Counted from the first letter of the stretch, positions 23,088-32,148 are shown. The stretch: DNA of 34,406 bases from Actinomycetota bacterium (GCA_030837505.1 JAUPKJ010000269.1:1-34406); one strand, 5' to 3'. Numbers and translations: made by a program. The notes: generated by a model from the letters alone, not told the origin.

Positions 23088-24041
23088 GTGCCCACGCCTG
23101 TGCCCAGCTCCGACCCTTCCGCCGCACCGCCGCAGACGGACCCTTCCTCGCCGGACCGTCCTGCCGTCGGTACCTCCCGCGTCAAACGGGGGATGGCCGA
23201 GATGCTCAAGGGCGGGGTCATCATGGACGTCGTCACCCCCGACCAGGCCCGGATCGCTCAGGACGCCGGCGCCGTCGCCGTCATGGCGTTGGAGCGCGTG
23301 CCCGCCGACATCCGCTCCCAGGGCGGGGTCGCCCGGATGAGCGACCCGGACATGATCCGAGGGATCATCGAGGCCGTCTCGATCCCCGTCATGGCCAAGG
23401 CCCGGATCGGCCATTTCGTCGAGGCACAGATCCTGCAGTCCCTCGGCGTGGACTACGTGGACGAGTCCGAGGTCCTGACCCCGGCCGACTACGCCCACCA
23501 CATCGACAAGTGGCGGTTCACCGTGCCGTTCGTGTGCGGGGCCACCAACCTCGGCGAGGCCCTGCGCCGCCTCACCGAGGGCGCAGCCATGATCCGTTCC
23601 AAGGGCGAGGCCGGCACCGGGGACGTCTCGAACGCCACCGAGCACATGCGCAAGATCGGCGGCGAGATCCGCAGGTTGCAGGGTCTGAGCCCCGACGAGC
23701 TCTACCTGGCGGCCAAGGAACTGCAGGCTCCCTACGAACTGGTCCGCGAGGTGGCCGAGACCGGTGCCCTGCCCGTGGTGCTGTTCACGGCCGGCGGGAT
23801 CGCGACCCCCGCGGACGCCGCCATGATGATGCAGCTGGGCGCCGACGGCGTCTTCGTGGGATCTGGGATCTTCAAGTCCGGCGACCCCGCTGCCCGGGCC
23901 GCTGCCATCGTCAAGGCCACGACCTTCCACGACGACCCCGACGTCCTGGCCGAGGTCTCGTGCGGCCTGGGCGAGGCCATGGTCGGGATCACCGTCGACG
24001 CGATCCCCCAGCCCCACCGTCTGGCCGAGCGGGGTTGGTGA
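23088..24041 (+). CDS. pdxS: Pyridoxal 5'-phosphate synthase subunit PdxS
   Basis: This 317-residue (beta/alpha)8 synthase subunit makes PLP from ribose 5-phosphate, glyceraldehyde 3-phosphate and ammonia supplied by PdxT. Catalytic residues are present: Asp47 in VIMDVV, Lys104 in [11 protein letters not shown] (Schiff base to the pentose) and Lys172 in [10 protein letters not shown]. The phosphate-binding segment [12 protein letters not shown] and [10 protein letters not shown] follow. The GTG at 23088 is chosen because GTGAGG lies six bases before it; a GTG four codons earlier (23076) lacks one. The first 35 residues are a Pro/Ser-rich extension relative to the usual 294-305-residue enzyme. 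Its partner pdxT follows 64 bp downstream and is apparently frameshifted. Confidence 0.95.
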   Translation: MPTPVPSSDPSAAPPQTDPSSPDRPAVGTSRVKRGMAEMLKGGVIMDVVTPDQARIAQDAGAVAVMALERVPADIRSQGGVARMSDPDMIRGIIEAVSIPVMAKARIGHFVEAQILQSLGVDYVDESEVLTPADYAHHIDKWRFTVPFVCGATNLGEALRRLTEGAAMIRSKGEAGTGDVSNATEHMRKIGGEIRRLQGLSPDELYLAAKELQAPYELVREVAETGALPVVLFTAGGIATPADAAMMMQLGADGVFVGSGIFKSGDPAARAAAIVKATTFHDDPDVLAEVSCGLGEAMVGITVDAIPQPHRLAERGW

Positions 24042-24092
24042 TCTCCTTCCCGGGCGATCTCGGCTCCCCGGGACGTCCCCCGCCGGTCCCAC

Positions 24093-24105
24093 TACCCTTC
24101 GGATC
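24093..24105 (+). promoter_or_regulatory. Leaderless promoter of pdxT
   Basis: TACCCT (24093-24098) ends seven bases before the GTG start at 24106, and no ribosome-binding site is present. The spacing equals that upstream of the LemA-like gene. It would let pdxT be transcribed apart from pdxS. Confidence 0.45.
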
Positions 24106-24719
24106 GTGAGTTCTTCGCAACCGCGCATCGGGGTCCTGGCCGTGCAGGGGGACGTCCGGGAGCACGCCGCGGCCCTGCGCGGGTGCGGGGCCGACGTCCG
24201 CCGGGTCCGTCGGGCCCGCGAGCTGGACGACCTGGACGGGTTGGTGATCCCCGGCGGGGAGTCCACCACGATGGACAAACTCGTGCGGGCCTTCGATCTG
24301 CGCGATCCACTGCTCAAATTGCTCGCGGACGGGCTCCCGGCCTTCGGCTCGTGCGCCGGCATGATCATGTTGGCGGACCGGGTCCAGGACGCCGCCCCCG
24401 GGCAACAGGCCCTGGGCGGGATCGACATGACCGTCCGCCGCAACGCCTTCGGCCGCCAGGTCGACAGCTTCGAGGCCGACCTGCGCCTGACCGGGGTCGA
24501 GGGACCCTGCGTCCGGGGGATCTTCATTCGCGCGCCCTGGGTCGAGAGCGTCGGGGGGACGTCGAGATCCTTGCCGAGGTCGAGCACGGGCCGGCCGCAG
24601 GTAGGATCGTCGCGGTGCGGCAGGGAAACCTGCTGGCGACCTCGTTCCACCCGGAGATCACCGGGGACACCCGCGTGCACCGCCTCTTCGTCGAGATGGT
24701 CCGCGACGCCGCAGGCTGA
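24106..24719 (+). pseudogene. pdxT: Pyridoxal 5'-phosphate synthase glutaminase subunit PdxT, apparent frameshift
   Basis: PdxT is the glutaminase that feeds ammonia to PdxS. The first frame encodes [21 protein letters not shown] and the nucleophile Cys83 in FGSCAGMI, then [15 protein letters not shown] and [13 protein letters not shown]. After the six-G run at 24553-24558 the homologous sequence continues in the -1 frame: [29 protein letters not shown] (catalytic His and Glu) and stop at 24719. The original frame instead runs through 22-odd unrelated Arg/Ser-rich codons and more to 24726. One additional G would restore a normal protein of about 203 residues. As written the product lacks the His-Glu of the triad. 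A sequencing miscall in the homopolymer is the first suspicion; a true mutation or recoding are alternatives. Confidence 0.85.
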
Positions 24720-24780
24720 GCGGTGAGCGGCGCCCGCGATCGGCGCTGGCAGCACGCTCGACGCAGGAGGATTCTCCCGA

Positions 24781-25529
24781 TGTCCGGCCATTCCAAATGG
24801 GCAACGACGAAACACAAGAAAGCGGTCATCGACGCCAAGCGCGGCAAGATGTTCGCCAAGTTGATCAAGAATATCGAGGTGGCGGCCCGGACGGGCGGCG
24901 GTGACCTCGCAGGCAACCCCACCCTCTTCGACGCCATTCAGAAGGCCAAGAAGGCCTCCGTTCCCAATGACAACATCGACCGCGCCGTCAAGCGTGGATC
25001 GGGAGCAGAGGCCGGGGGAGCCGACTACCAGACGATCATGTACGAGGGGTACGGACCCAGCGGAGTGGCTCTGCTGGTCGAGTGCCTGACCGACAACCGC
25101 AACCGCGCCGCGGCCGAGGTCCGTACCGCCCTGACCCGCAACGGCGGGAACCTCGCCGACCCGGGCAGCGTCTCCTACCTGTTCACCCGCAAGGGCGTCA
25201 TCGTGGTCCCCAAGGGGGAACTGACCGAGGACGACGTTCTGACGGCTGTTCTGGAGGCCGGCGCGGAGGAGGTCAACGACCTCGGTGAGGCGTTCGAGGT
25301 CATCAGCGAGGCCGGCGACCTCCTCGCCGTGCGCACGGCCCTGCAGGGAGCCGGGATCGACTACGACTCCGCCGAGGCCCAGTTCGTGCCGAGCACCCAG
25401 GTCCCGTTGGACGAGGAGGGGGCCCGGAAGGTCTTCAAACTCGTCGATGCGCTGGAGGACAGCGACGACGTCCAGAACGTCTACGCCAACTTCGACGTCT
25501 CCGACGAGATCATGGAAGCCGTGGGCTGA
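24781..25529 (+). CDS. yebC: YebC/PmpR family (TACO1-type) protein
   Basis: This 249-residue protein of the YebC/TACO1 family starts [22 protein letters not shown], the family hallmark, with [23 protein letters not shown] and [22 protein letters not shown] following. Members have been described as transcription factors and, more recently, as ribosome-associated factors that ease translation of difficult motifs. Which applies here cannot be told. The ATG has a strong AGGAGG site (24763-24772 region). It is in the usual place just upstream of ruvCAB, though a 66-bp gap with a small 16-17 bp tandem duplication (25544-25576) separates it from ruvC. Confidence 0.95.
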
Positions 25530-25543
25530 CCCCGTCGGGACAT

Positions 25544-25576
25544 CTCGGGGGCAGGACCACCTCGGGGCAGGACCAC
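25544..25576. repeat. Tandem duplication between yebC and ruvC
   Basis: CTCGGGGGCAGGACCAC (25544-25560) is followed directly by CTCGGGGCAGGACCAC (25561-25576), the same unit less one G. It is noncoding and lies just upstream of the ruvC ribosome site. Confidence 0.85.
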
Positions 25577-25595
25577 GGAGAGGACGGCGAGGAGC

Positions 25596-26222
25596 ATGGG
25601 CCTGAGGGTCCTGGGGGTGGATCCCGGGCTCACCCGCTGCGGTCTGGGCGTCGTGGACTCCCGGCCGGGGCGCCGGGTGGTCCTGGTCGACGTCGGGGTC
25701 GTGCGCACTCCTGCGGGCGCGGACCTCGCCGAACGTCTGCTGGCGGTCGCCGTCGCGCTGGACACCTGGCTGGACCGGCACAACCCCGACGTCGTCGCTG
25801 TGGAACGCGTGTTCAGTCAGCACAACGTCCGGACGGTGATGGGAACGGCCCAGGCCTCCGGGGTCGCGGTGCTCGCCGCAGCCCGGCGAGCGCTCCCCGT
25901 GACCCTGCACACCCCCAGCGAGGTGAAGGCCGCCGTCACCGGGTCGGGCAGGGCCGGGAAGGAGCAGGTCACCACGATGGTGACGCGGATCCTGGGGCTC
26001 GCGGAGCCCCCTCGGCCCGCCGACGCCGCGGACGCCCTGGCCCTGGCCATCTGCCACCTGTGGCGCGACGGCCGGGGGGCGGCCGCCGCCGGGCAGGCGT
26101 CCTCGGGGGCGACCCCCGCCCAACGGCGCTGGTTGGAGGCTGCCGAGGCCGCACGCAAGGGCGGGGGCCGGATCCTGCCGTCCTCCGGGCGCGGTGCACG
26201 CCGCCCGGGGGCCTGCGGGTAA
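25596..26222 (+). CDS. ruvC: Holliday junction resolvase RuvC
   Basis: This 208-residue RNase H-fold endonuclease makes paired nicks in Holliday junctions delivered by RuvAB. The metal-binding acids are present: Asp9 in [11 protein letters not shown], Glu70 in [10 protein letters not shown], and the pair in [14 protein letters not shown] (Asp143, Asp146). The C-terminal 50 residues are an Ala/Gly/Arg-rich extension beyond the usual 160-180-residue enzyme, as often seen in actinobacteria. The ATG at 25596 has GGCGAGGAG just upstream. ruvA follows after 44 bp. Confidence 0.95.
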   Translation: MGLRVLGVDPGLTRCGLGVVDSRPGRRVVLVDVGVVRTPAGADLAERLLAVAVALDTWLDRHNPDVVAVERVFSQHNVRTVMGTAQASGVAVLAAARRALPVTLHTPSEVKAAVTGSGRAGKEQVTTMVTRILGLAEPPRPADAADALALAICHLWRDGRGAAAAGQASSGATPAQRRWLEAAEAARKGGGRILPSSGRGARRPGACG

Positions 26223-26266
26223 CGTCGGCCACGACGGTTCGTACAGGAGTTCGATCGGGAGGTCCG

Positions 26267-26893
26267 GTGATCGCATCGGTGCGCGGGCAGGTGACGGCAG
26301 TGCGCCTGGACGCCGTGGTCGTCGACGTCGGAGGGATCGGGCTGTTGCTGCAGGCCACGCCTGCGACCCTCGCCTCACAGGAGATCGGCCGGACCACCTG
26401 TCTGGAAACGAGCCTCGTGGTCCGTGAGGACTGCCTGACCCTGTACGGCTTCGCCGACGCCGGGGAACGCGACACCTTCGAGGTCCTCCTGTCGGTCTCG
26501 GGGATCGGCCCCCGTCTGGCCCTGGCCATGCTCGCGGTGCACAGCCCGGACGCCCTGCGCGCGGCCGTGGCCGACGAGGACATCGCGGCCCTGACCCGCG
26601 TGCCGGGGATCGGCCGCAAAGGTGCCCAACGGTTGATCCTCGAACTGGCGGACCGGCTCGGCCCGCCCACGGGGCAGCCGGCAGCCGCGGGCGCCCCCGG
26701 TCGGACCCCGGGCCCGGCCACGGGCCTCGAACAGGTCGTGCAGGCCCTCGTCGGCCTGGGCTGGCAGGCCAAGGCCGCCGAACGCGCCGTGGCCACCGTG
26801 ACGGCGGACGGTTCCCCTGCGGCCGCAGCCGCGCAGGCCGGTGATGTCGCAGGGGTCCTGCGGGCCGCCCTGCGGGAGCTGGGCAACTCGTGA
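26267..26893 (+). CDS. ruvA: Holliday junction branch migration protein RuvA
   Basis: This 208-residue subunit binds four-way junctions as a tetramer and loads RuvB. Domain I is an OB-fold beginning [28 protein letters not shown] and [30 protein letters not shown]. Domain II holds two helix-hairpin-helix motifs (SGIGPRLAL and [13 protein letters not shown]). A Pro/Gly-rich linker leads to domain III, which contacts RuvB (about 160-208, [16 protein letters not shown]). The GTG at 26267 has GGGAGG upstream. Its TGA overlaps the ruvB GTG by three bases, so ruvA and ruvB are translationally coupled. Confidence 0.95.
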   Translation: MIASVRGQVTAVRLDAVVVDVGGIGLLLQATPATLASQEIGRTTCLETSLVVREDCLTLYGFADAGERDTFEVLLSVSGIGPRLALAMLAVHSPDALRAAVADEDIAALTRVPGIGRKGAQRLILELADRLGPPTGQPAAAGAPGRTPGPATGLEQVVQALVGLGWQAKAAERAVATVTADGSPAAAAAQAGDVAGVLRAALRELGNS

Positions 26894-28119
26894 CGCCCCC
26901 CACCGACCGGCCGCCCCCGGGGCCGTCCGTACGACCGGACGACCGCGCGCCCGACCGTTCGGTCGTCGAGGCCGAACAGGCCGGCGAGGACAGGCTGGTC
27001 GAGACGGCTCTGCGCCCGCAGAATCTCGCGGAGTTCGTGGGGCAGAAAGTCGTGCGCGAGCAGCTCTCCCTGGTCCTGGACGCGGCCCTGCGCCGGGGGC
27101 ATCCGCCCGACCACATCCTGATGTCCGGCCCCCCGGGCCTGGGCAAGACGACGCTCGCCATGATCGTGGCGCAGGAGCTGGGCGTCCCCCTCCGGGTGAC
27201 CAGCGGTCCTGCCATCCAGCACGCGGGTGATCTCGCGGCGGTGCTCAGTTCGCTCGAACCGGGCGAGGTCCTGTTCCTCGATGAGATCCACCGGATGGCC
27301 CGGCCCGCCGAGGAGATGCTCTACGTCGCGATGGAGGACTTCCGGGTCGACATCGTGGTCGGCAAGGGGGCAGGCGCGACAGCGATCCCCCTGGAACTGC
27401 CGCGTTTCACGATCGTGGGCGCGACGACCCGCGCGGGAATGCTGCCCGGGCCCCTGCGGGACCGTTTTGGTTTCACCGGCCATCTGGACTTCTACGAGCC
27501 CGAAGAACTCGAACAGGTCCTGACCCGTTCGGCCGCCCTGTTGGGGGTCGAACTGACGGCCGAGGGCTCCCGCGAGATCGCCCGCCGTTCCCGGGGGACT
27601 CCCCGGATCGCCAACCGGCTGCTGCGCCGCGTGCGGGACTGGGCCCAGGTCCGCGGCGACGGCATTCTGGACGTCAGAGCAGCCGACGCGGCCCTGCGCG
27701 TGTACGCCGTGGACGAGCTGGGACTGGACCGCCTGGACCGTTCGGTCCTGGAGTCCCTGTGCACGCGTTTCGGCGGAGGACCCGTCGGGCTGTCGACCCT
27801 CGCCGTCACCGTGGGCGAGGAGGCCGAGACGGTCGAGACCGTGGCGGAGCCCTTCCTCGTGCGCGAGGGTTTGATCAGCCGGACCCCCCGAGGGCGCATC
27901 GCGACCGCGGCCACCTGGCGACACCTGGGACTGCGCCCCCCGAGGGATGCCGCGTTTCACCAGACCGATCTCCTGGGGGAAGACCCTGCACGGGCCGGGA
28001 GCGCGGCCCCGGGGCCGATCACGGACCTCGACGCCGCGGCGGCCGGACCTCGTGGGGAAGAGGGGCTGGACGTTCGGGGTGCGGAATCGGACAATCCCCG
28101 GGACGCTCCGGCGCTGTAG
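26890..28119 (+). CDS. ruvB: Holliday junction branch migration ATPase RuvB
   Basis: This 409-residue AAA+ motor drives branch migration on Holliday junctions. Walker A is GPPGLGKTT (80-88), Walker B is LFLDEIH (128-134), sensor 1 lies in [23 protein letters not shown], and sensor 2 in [21 protein letters not shown]. The C-terminal winged helix shows [13 protein letters not shown] and [13 protein letters not shown]. It carries a 35-residue N-terminal Pro-rich leader and an acidic C-terminal extension of about 60 residues (after WRHLGLRPP) that E. coli RuvB lacks. The GTG start overlaps the ruvA stop (GTGA at 26890). After its stop comes a 12-13 bp repeat array, not the next gene. Confidence 0.95.
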   Translation: MTPPTDRPPPGPSVRPDDRAPDRSVVEAEQAGEDRLVETALRPQNLAEFVGQKVVREQLSLVLDAALRRGHPPDHILMSGPPGLGKTTLAMIVAQELGVPLRVTSGPAIQHAGDLAAVLSSLEPGEVLFLDEIHRMARPAEEMLYVAMEDFRVDIVVGKGAGATAIPLELPRFTIVGATTRAGMLPGPLRDRFGFTGHLDFYEPEELEQVLTRSAALLGVELTAEGSREIARRSRGTPRIANRLLRRVRDWAQVRGDGILDVRAADAALRVYAVDELGLDRLDRSVLESLCTRFGGGPVGLSTLAVTVGEEAETVETVAEPFLVREGLISRTPRGRIATAATWRHLGLRPPRDAAFHQTDLLGEDPARAGSAAPGPITDLDAAAAGPRGEEGLDVRGAESDNPRDAPAL

Positions 28120-28544
28120 TGTTCACTGCGGCGTACACTCGCCAGCGCCGGCACGCCTTTGATCGGGCACGTCCGGTTGCGGGCGCGTCCGGCGTCACGG
28201 GTGCACCGATCCGAACACTGAATCTGTGCACCGATCCGGGTACTGATCCGAGCACTGAATCCGTGCACCGATCCGGGCGCTGAATCCGGGCACTAGAGTC
28301 CGGGTACAGTGCCCGAACATTGGTTCCGAGCACGAATCTGAGCATTGGGTCCGAAACGTTGGGCCCGAGCACCGGACACGGTGCGACGGCCGGGGACAAC
28401 GGCCCGAGCGCCGAGGACTGGGCACCGACGACCGGGCACGACGGATCGGCGCCCAGCGTTCGGCACGATGGTCGGATCGTGTCGTCCTGGATGATTGTCC
28501 TGCAAATTTCGAACATCGTTCGAGCGAGAAGGGAACGAGCCGCG
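28120..28544. repeat. Noncoding region with a degenerate 12-13 bp tandem repeat array
   Basis: This 425-bp gap between ruvB and yajC is filled from about 28201 to 28380 or further by units of the form TCCGGGCACTGAA. Examples start at 28210, 28223, 28235, 28247, 28260, 28272, 28285 and 28299. The 13-mer GTGCACCGATCCG occurs exactly three times (28201, 28226, 28263), showing a higher-order repeat. Units beyond 28300 decay gradually. The mix of 12- and 13-base periods argues against coding, although open frames cross it. GC content stays high but lower than in the flanks. I see no protein, tRNA or known RNA here. Confidence 0.85.
28509..28523. promoter_or_regulatory. LexA-box-like palindrome upstream of yajC
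   Basis: TCGAAC-ATC-GTTCGA is a perfect inverted repeat 21 bases before the yajC GTG, set in the most AT-rich part of the gap. It equals the actinobacterial SOS-box arms, but the spacer is three bases, whereas LexA sites have four. It may be a site for another regulator. Confidence 0.35.
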
Positions 28545-28922
28545 GTGGAGGCAGGTAGCCTGATTCTCCTTCTGCTCTCTGTGGGTCTCTTGGCGTTGCT
28601 TTTCCTGCGCACCCGCCGTCACCAGCAGGAGCTGATGGACGTCCGGTCCCGGCTGGCCCCCGGTCAGGAGGTCATGACAGGGTCGGGCATGTTCGCCACC
28701 GTGGTCGAGGTCACGGACACGACGGTCCTGCTGCGGGCAGAGGCCGGGCAGACCTCGCGCTGGGACCGCCGGGCCGTCGTGACCATCGTGCCGGAACAGG
28801 AGCTGCCGACCTCCGAAACCGGGACGGACGAGAGTTCCGACGACCAGCCCCTTGCCGTCCCTCCCCAGGACCATGCCCCTCCGCGTGGGCAGGACACCGA
28901 CGCACCCACCGGCCGGGCCTGA
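28545..28922 (+). CDS. yajC: Preprotein translocase accessory subunit YajC
   Basis: This 125-residue single-pass protein associates with SecD-SecF to assist Sec export. It has an N-terminal membrane helix (LILLLLSVGLLALLFL, about 6-21), then the family core RTRRHQQELMDVRSRLAPGQEVMTGSGMFATVVEV and VLLRAEAG, and an acidic, disordered tail. The GTG at 28545 places the helix at the N-terminus as the family requires; an ATG at 28491 would add 18 charged residues before it. GGGAACGAG lies upstream at a longish distance. It lies 65 bp from secD in the usual yajC-secD-secF order. Confidence 0.9.
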   Translation: MEAGSLILLLLSVGLLALLFLRTRRHQQELMDVRSRLAPGQEVMTGSGMFATVVEVTDTTVLLRAEAGQTSRWDRRAVVTIVPEQELPTSETGTDESSDDQPLAVPPQDHAPPRGQDTDAPTGRA

Positions 28923-28987
28923 CCCGGCGGCGCGGCGGCTCCCCTTCCGGCGCCGCGTCCGACTCCGCACAGAGAGATCCTGAACCC

Positions 28988-30928
28988 GTGGCACGATCCG
29001 CAGGCTCCCGACCAGGTCCCGCCCTTGGCGCCCTCCTGGCCATGACCGCCGTGCTCTTCGGCGTCATCGCCTTGGGGACGCAGTTCTCGGACGCGCAATG
29101 GACCCCCAAACTCGCATTGGACCTGGAGGGCGGCACCGAGATCGTGCTTGCTCCGGTCCCCGTGGAGGGCAGATCCGGGGACGTCAGCGAGTCCTCGCTC
29201 AAACAGGCGGTGGACATCATCCGCCAGAGAGTGAACGGCAACGGCGTCTCCGAGGCCGAGATCAACACCCTGGGCGACGACAACATCGTCGTGTCGCTGC
29301 CGGGTAAGCCGGACCCCGAGACGATCAACCTGGTCAAGCAGTCGGCGGAACTCCGCTTCCGGGCCGTGCTCGGTGTGCAGAGCACCCAGACCGAGCCGAT
29401 CGCCTCGCCCACGGGCAGCCCGTCCTCCTCGCCGAGTGCCTCTCCCACAGGGACGGCACCGCCCTCGGCCGGGGCCACCGGCACGGTCAAGGTCTCGCCC
29501 TCCCCGACGAACTCCTCGAACCCCCGCGCCGTCCCCCAGGGTCTGCTGAAACAGGCGACCGCGACTCCGACGGGGGACGGCGCCAAGCCCTCCGCGAGTC
29601 CGTCGCCCTCGGCGTCGCCGTCGGCCAAGCCCACCGATGCCAGCGACACGGCCTGGATCGACGATGCGCTGGTGAAGAAGTTCGAGGCCCTGGACTGCTC
29701 CAAGAAGGAGAACCTGCAGGGCGGCGGCGGGGACGATCCGAACAAGCCCATGGTGGCCTGTGAGGTCGACGGGACCGTCAAGTACGTGCTCGGCCCGGCG
29801 GAGGTCCTGGGCAAGGACGTCAAGGACGCTTCCGCAGCGCCCGAGACGAACTCGCAGGGCATGGTCTCCGGCGCCGGCTGGCAGGTCAACCTCGAGTTCT
29901 CGACTTCGGGCGCCAAGAAATTCGGTGACGTCACCAGCCGTCTGGCCAAACTGACCGACGCCCGCAACCAGTTCGCGATCGTGCTCGACGGCCTGGTGGT
30001 CTCCGCGCCGACGACCAACGAGGCCATCACCGGTGGGAACGCCCAGATCACCGGGAACTTCAACCAGGACTCTGCCCAGACCCTGGCCAACCAGCTCAAG
30101 TTCGGTGCCCTGCCGATTTCCTTCAAGGTCCAGACCGAGCAGCAGATCTCGGCGACCCTCGGGGGGGAACAGCTTCAGAGAGGGCTGCTCGCGGGGCTGA
30201 TCGGTCTGCTCCTGGTGGTCCTGTACTCGTTGATTCAGTACCGGGCCCTGGGCGCTGTCACGATCTTCAGTCTCGTCGCCTCGGCCACGATCACCTACGG
30301 CCTGGTCGTCTTCCTGGGCTGGAGAATGGGCTACCGCCTGAGCCTGCCGGGCATCGCGGGACTCATCGTGGCGATCGGTGTGACCGCCGACTCGTTCATC
30401 GTGTTCTTCGAACGGGTCCGGGACGAGATACGCGACGGCCGTAATCTCTCGGCCGCCGTCGAGGCCGCGTGGGTGAGGGCCCGGCGGACGATCCTGGCCT
30501 CGGACACGGTCAACCTGCTGGCAGCCATGGTCCTGTACCTGCTGGCGATCGGCGGTGTCCAGGGGTTCGCCTTCACCCTGGGTCTGACCACCGTCGTCGA
30601 TGTGATCGTGGTGTTCTGGTTCACCAAGCCCATGGTGGCGTTGCTGGCTCGCACGAAGTTCTTCGGCGGCGGGCACAAGCTCTCCGGCTTCGACCCGGAG
30701 AGGCTCGGACGCCCCGCCCTCTATGCCGGGCGGGGACGCCTGCGGACAGAGCCGGAACGCGATCGTCTCTCGCGTCGTCAGCCCGAGGAGGGCGAACGGC
30801 GGATGACCATCGCCGAGCGCCGGGAGGCCGAGCGCGCGGCCGAGGCGAAGGCCGTGACCGGCGACGACGCCGACCACGCCCTGACCGTCGCCGGTGACCA
30901 GGCCACGTCGTCGCGGAGGGACTCCTGA
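28988..30928 (+). CDS. secD: Protein translocase subunit SecD
   Basis: This 646-residue RND-type protein uses the proton motive force to pull translocating chains out of SecYEG. It has an N-terminal helix (about 12-30), then the P1 domain (LDLEGGTEIVL, IIRQRVNGNGVSEAEI), then a Ser/Pro/Thr-rich linker inserted at about 135-220. The rest of P1 and helices 2-6 follow, with the motif GVTADSFIVFFERVRDE that carries the conserved Asp. The C-terminal 100 residues are charged and cytoplasmic. The GTG at 28988 has AGAGAGA upstream. The TGA overlaps the secF ATG by one base (TGATG). Confidence 0.95.
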   Translation: MARSAGSRPGPALGALLAMTAVLFGVIALGTQFSDAQWTPKLALDLEGGTEIVLAPVPVEGRSGDVSESSLKQAVDIIRQRVNGNGVSEAEINTLGDDNIVVSLPGKPDPETINLVKQSAELRFRAVLGVQSTQTEPIASPTGSPSSSPSASPTGTAPPSAGATGTVKVSPSPTNSSNPRAVPQGLLKQATATPTGDGAKPSASPSPSASPSAKPTDASDTAWIDDALVKKFEALDCSKKENLQGGGGDDPNKPMVACEVDGTVKYVLGPAEVLGKDVKDASAAPETNSQGMVSGAGWQVNLEFSTSGAKKFGDVTSRLAKLTDARNQFAIVLDGLVVSAPTTNEAITGGNAQITGNFNQDSAQTLANQLKFGALPISFKVQTEQQISATLGGEQLQRGLLAGLIGLLLVVLYSLIQYRALGAVTIFSLVASATITYGLVVFLGWRMGYRLSLPGIAGLIVAIGVTADSFIVFFERVRDEIRDGRNLSAAVEAAWVRARRTILASDTVNLLAAMVLYLLAIGGVQGFAFTLGLTTVVDVIVVFWFTKPMVALLARTKFFGGGHKLSGFDPERLGRPALYAGRGRLRTEPERDRLSRRQPEEGERRMTIAERREAERAAEAKAVTGDDADHALTVAGDQATSSRRDS

Positions 30929-32085
30929 TGCCCAGCTTCGCCAAGTTCGGTAACGACCTCTACACGGGGCGTCGTTCCTATGACATCGTCGGCAAGCGCA
31001 ACATGTGGTACGCGATCGCAGCGCTCATCGTCGTCATCTCGTCGATCGGCCTGTTCACCCCCGGAATCAACTCCAGCATCGAGTTCCGGGGCGGTTCGGA
31101 GTTCCGGGTCTCCAACGCCGAGAGCACCAGCGAGATCACCGGGCAGCGGGCCGTGACGGACGTGAAACCCGGGGCCAACGTCCGGGTGTCCGTCGTGGGC
31201 GACAACGGCGTGCGGGTCCAGACCGAGAAACTGACGGACACGGAGACCGGAGAGGTCAAGAAATCCCTCGCCGAGGCCTTCGACGTGGCCGAGGACGACA
31301 TCACCTCGTCGTTCGTAGGCGCCACGTGGGGCAGGGACGTCTCGAAGAAGGCCCTCAACAGCCTGCTGGTTTTCGTGGTCCTCGTGGCGTTGTTCATCGC
31401 GCTGTACTTCCGGACCTGGAAGATGGCGGTTGCGGCGCTCGGAGCCTTGGCCCACGACCTCGTCGCGACGGTGGGGATCTACGCGATCATCGGGTTCGAG
31501 GTCAGCCCGGCCTCGGTCATCGGGTTCCTGACGATCCTCGGCTATTCGCTGTACGACACGGTGGTCGTGTTCGACAAGGTCAGGGAGAACACCGACCACA
31601 TCGCGGCGACGACGAAACGTACCTACGGCGAGGCCGCGAACAAGGCCGTGAACCAGACCCTGGTGCGTTCGATCAACACCTCGGTCGTGGCCCTGCTGCC
31701 CGTGGCCGCGATCCTGTTCATCGGTTCCTTCCTGCTCGGGGCGGGAACCTTGAAGGACATTTCCCTCGCCCTGTTCATCGGGATGCTCGTCGGCACCTAC
31801 TCGTCGATCTTCATCGCGACCCCGATCCTGGTCCACCTGCGTCAGGGCGAGCCGGAGCTGGCCGAGCAGGCGGTCCGCGTGCGCAGGAAGCGCGTGGAGA
31901 AGGGGCTGAGCGAGGATGCCGAGCCTCTGAACCTGACGGACGGTCCCTCCGAGGCCGAACCGGTGACTGCGGGCGCAGGACCTCACCGGCAGGTCTCCGA
32001 CACCGCGACTGCTCCGGGCGCCCAGCTGCGACCGGGCAGCGGCAAGCAGCGCACCCAGCCCCGTCGGGGAGGCCGCAAGAAGTAG
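30928..32085 (+). CDS. secF: Protein translocase subunit SecF
   Basis: This 385-residue partner of SecD has an N-terminal helix (AIAALIVVISSIGLFT, about 29-44), the periplasmic P4 domain beginning INSSIEFRGGSEFRV, then helices 2-6. The motif FLTILGYSLYDTVVVFDKVREN matches the conserved SecF element (D-x2-VvF-D-r-vRE), and INTSVVALLPVAAILFIG follows. The C-terminal 100 residues are a long polar, Arg/Lys-rich tail ending RRGGRKK. The start overlaps secD by one base, so synthesis of the two subunits is coupled. A strong hairpin terminator follows 33 bp after the stop. Confidence 0.95.
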   Translation: MPSFAKFGNDLYTGRRSYDIVGKRNMWYAIAALIVVISSIGLFTPGINSSIEFRGGSEFRVSNAESTSEITGQRAVTDVKPGANVRVSVVGDNGVRVQTEKLTDTETGEVKKSLAEAFDVAEDDITSSFVGATWGRDVSKKALNSLLVFVVLVALFIALYFRTWKMAVAALGALAHDLVATVGIYAIIGFEVSPASVIGFLTILGYSLYDTVVVFDKVRENTDHIAATTKRTYGEAANKAVNQTLVRSINTSVVALLPVAAILFIGSFLLGAGTLKDISLALFIGMLVGTYSSIFIATPILVHLRQGEPELAEQAVRVRRKRVEKGLSEDAEPLNLTDGPSEAEPVTAGAGPHRQVSDTATAPGAQLRPGSGKQRTQPRRGGRKK

Positions 32086-32117
32086 CGGTCGCCCGCTTCA
32101 GCGGACAGCGTTCCCCC

Positions 32118-32148
32118 TGGATCCGCCGCGTCCCACGCGGCGGATCCA
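32118..32148. terminator. Strong hairpin terminator after secF
   Basis: A perfect 14-bp stem joins TGGATCCGCCGCGT (32118-32131) to ACGCGGCGGATCCA (32135-32148) over the three-base loop CCC. There is no U-tract, as is common in high-GC actinobacteria. It probably ends the yajC-secD-secF transcript. Confidence 0.8.

Noticed and set aside
24553-24558. A designed -1 programmed frameshift in pdxT
   Set aside because: The heptamer is only partly slippery (the P-site codon would re-pair as CGG), and no downstream pseudoknot was seen. It is kept only as an alternative to a miscall or mutation.
22863-27215. A minus-strand open frame of about 1450 codons
   Set aside because: It lies opposite pdxS, pdxT, yebC, ruvC and ruvA, all supported by homology. 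Its translation is Arg/Pro/Gly-rich without domains, as expected for the complement of high-GC coding DNA.
28509-28523. A true LexA site
   Set aside because: The spacer is three bases where actinobacterial LexA boxes have four; it is reported only as LexA-like.
28320-28544. An N-terminal extension of YajC starting at 28320
   Set aside because: It would put about 75 polar residues, partly coded by the repeat array, before the membrane helix that normally opens YajC.
28019-28612. A minus-strand protein of about 197 residues across the repeat array
   Set aside because: It overlaps the 3' end of ruvB, and the 12/13-base mixed period makes the encoded repeats shift frame. It has no start context and no homology that I recognise.
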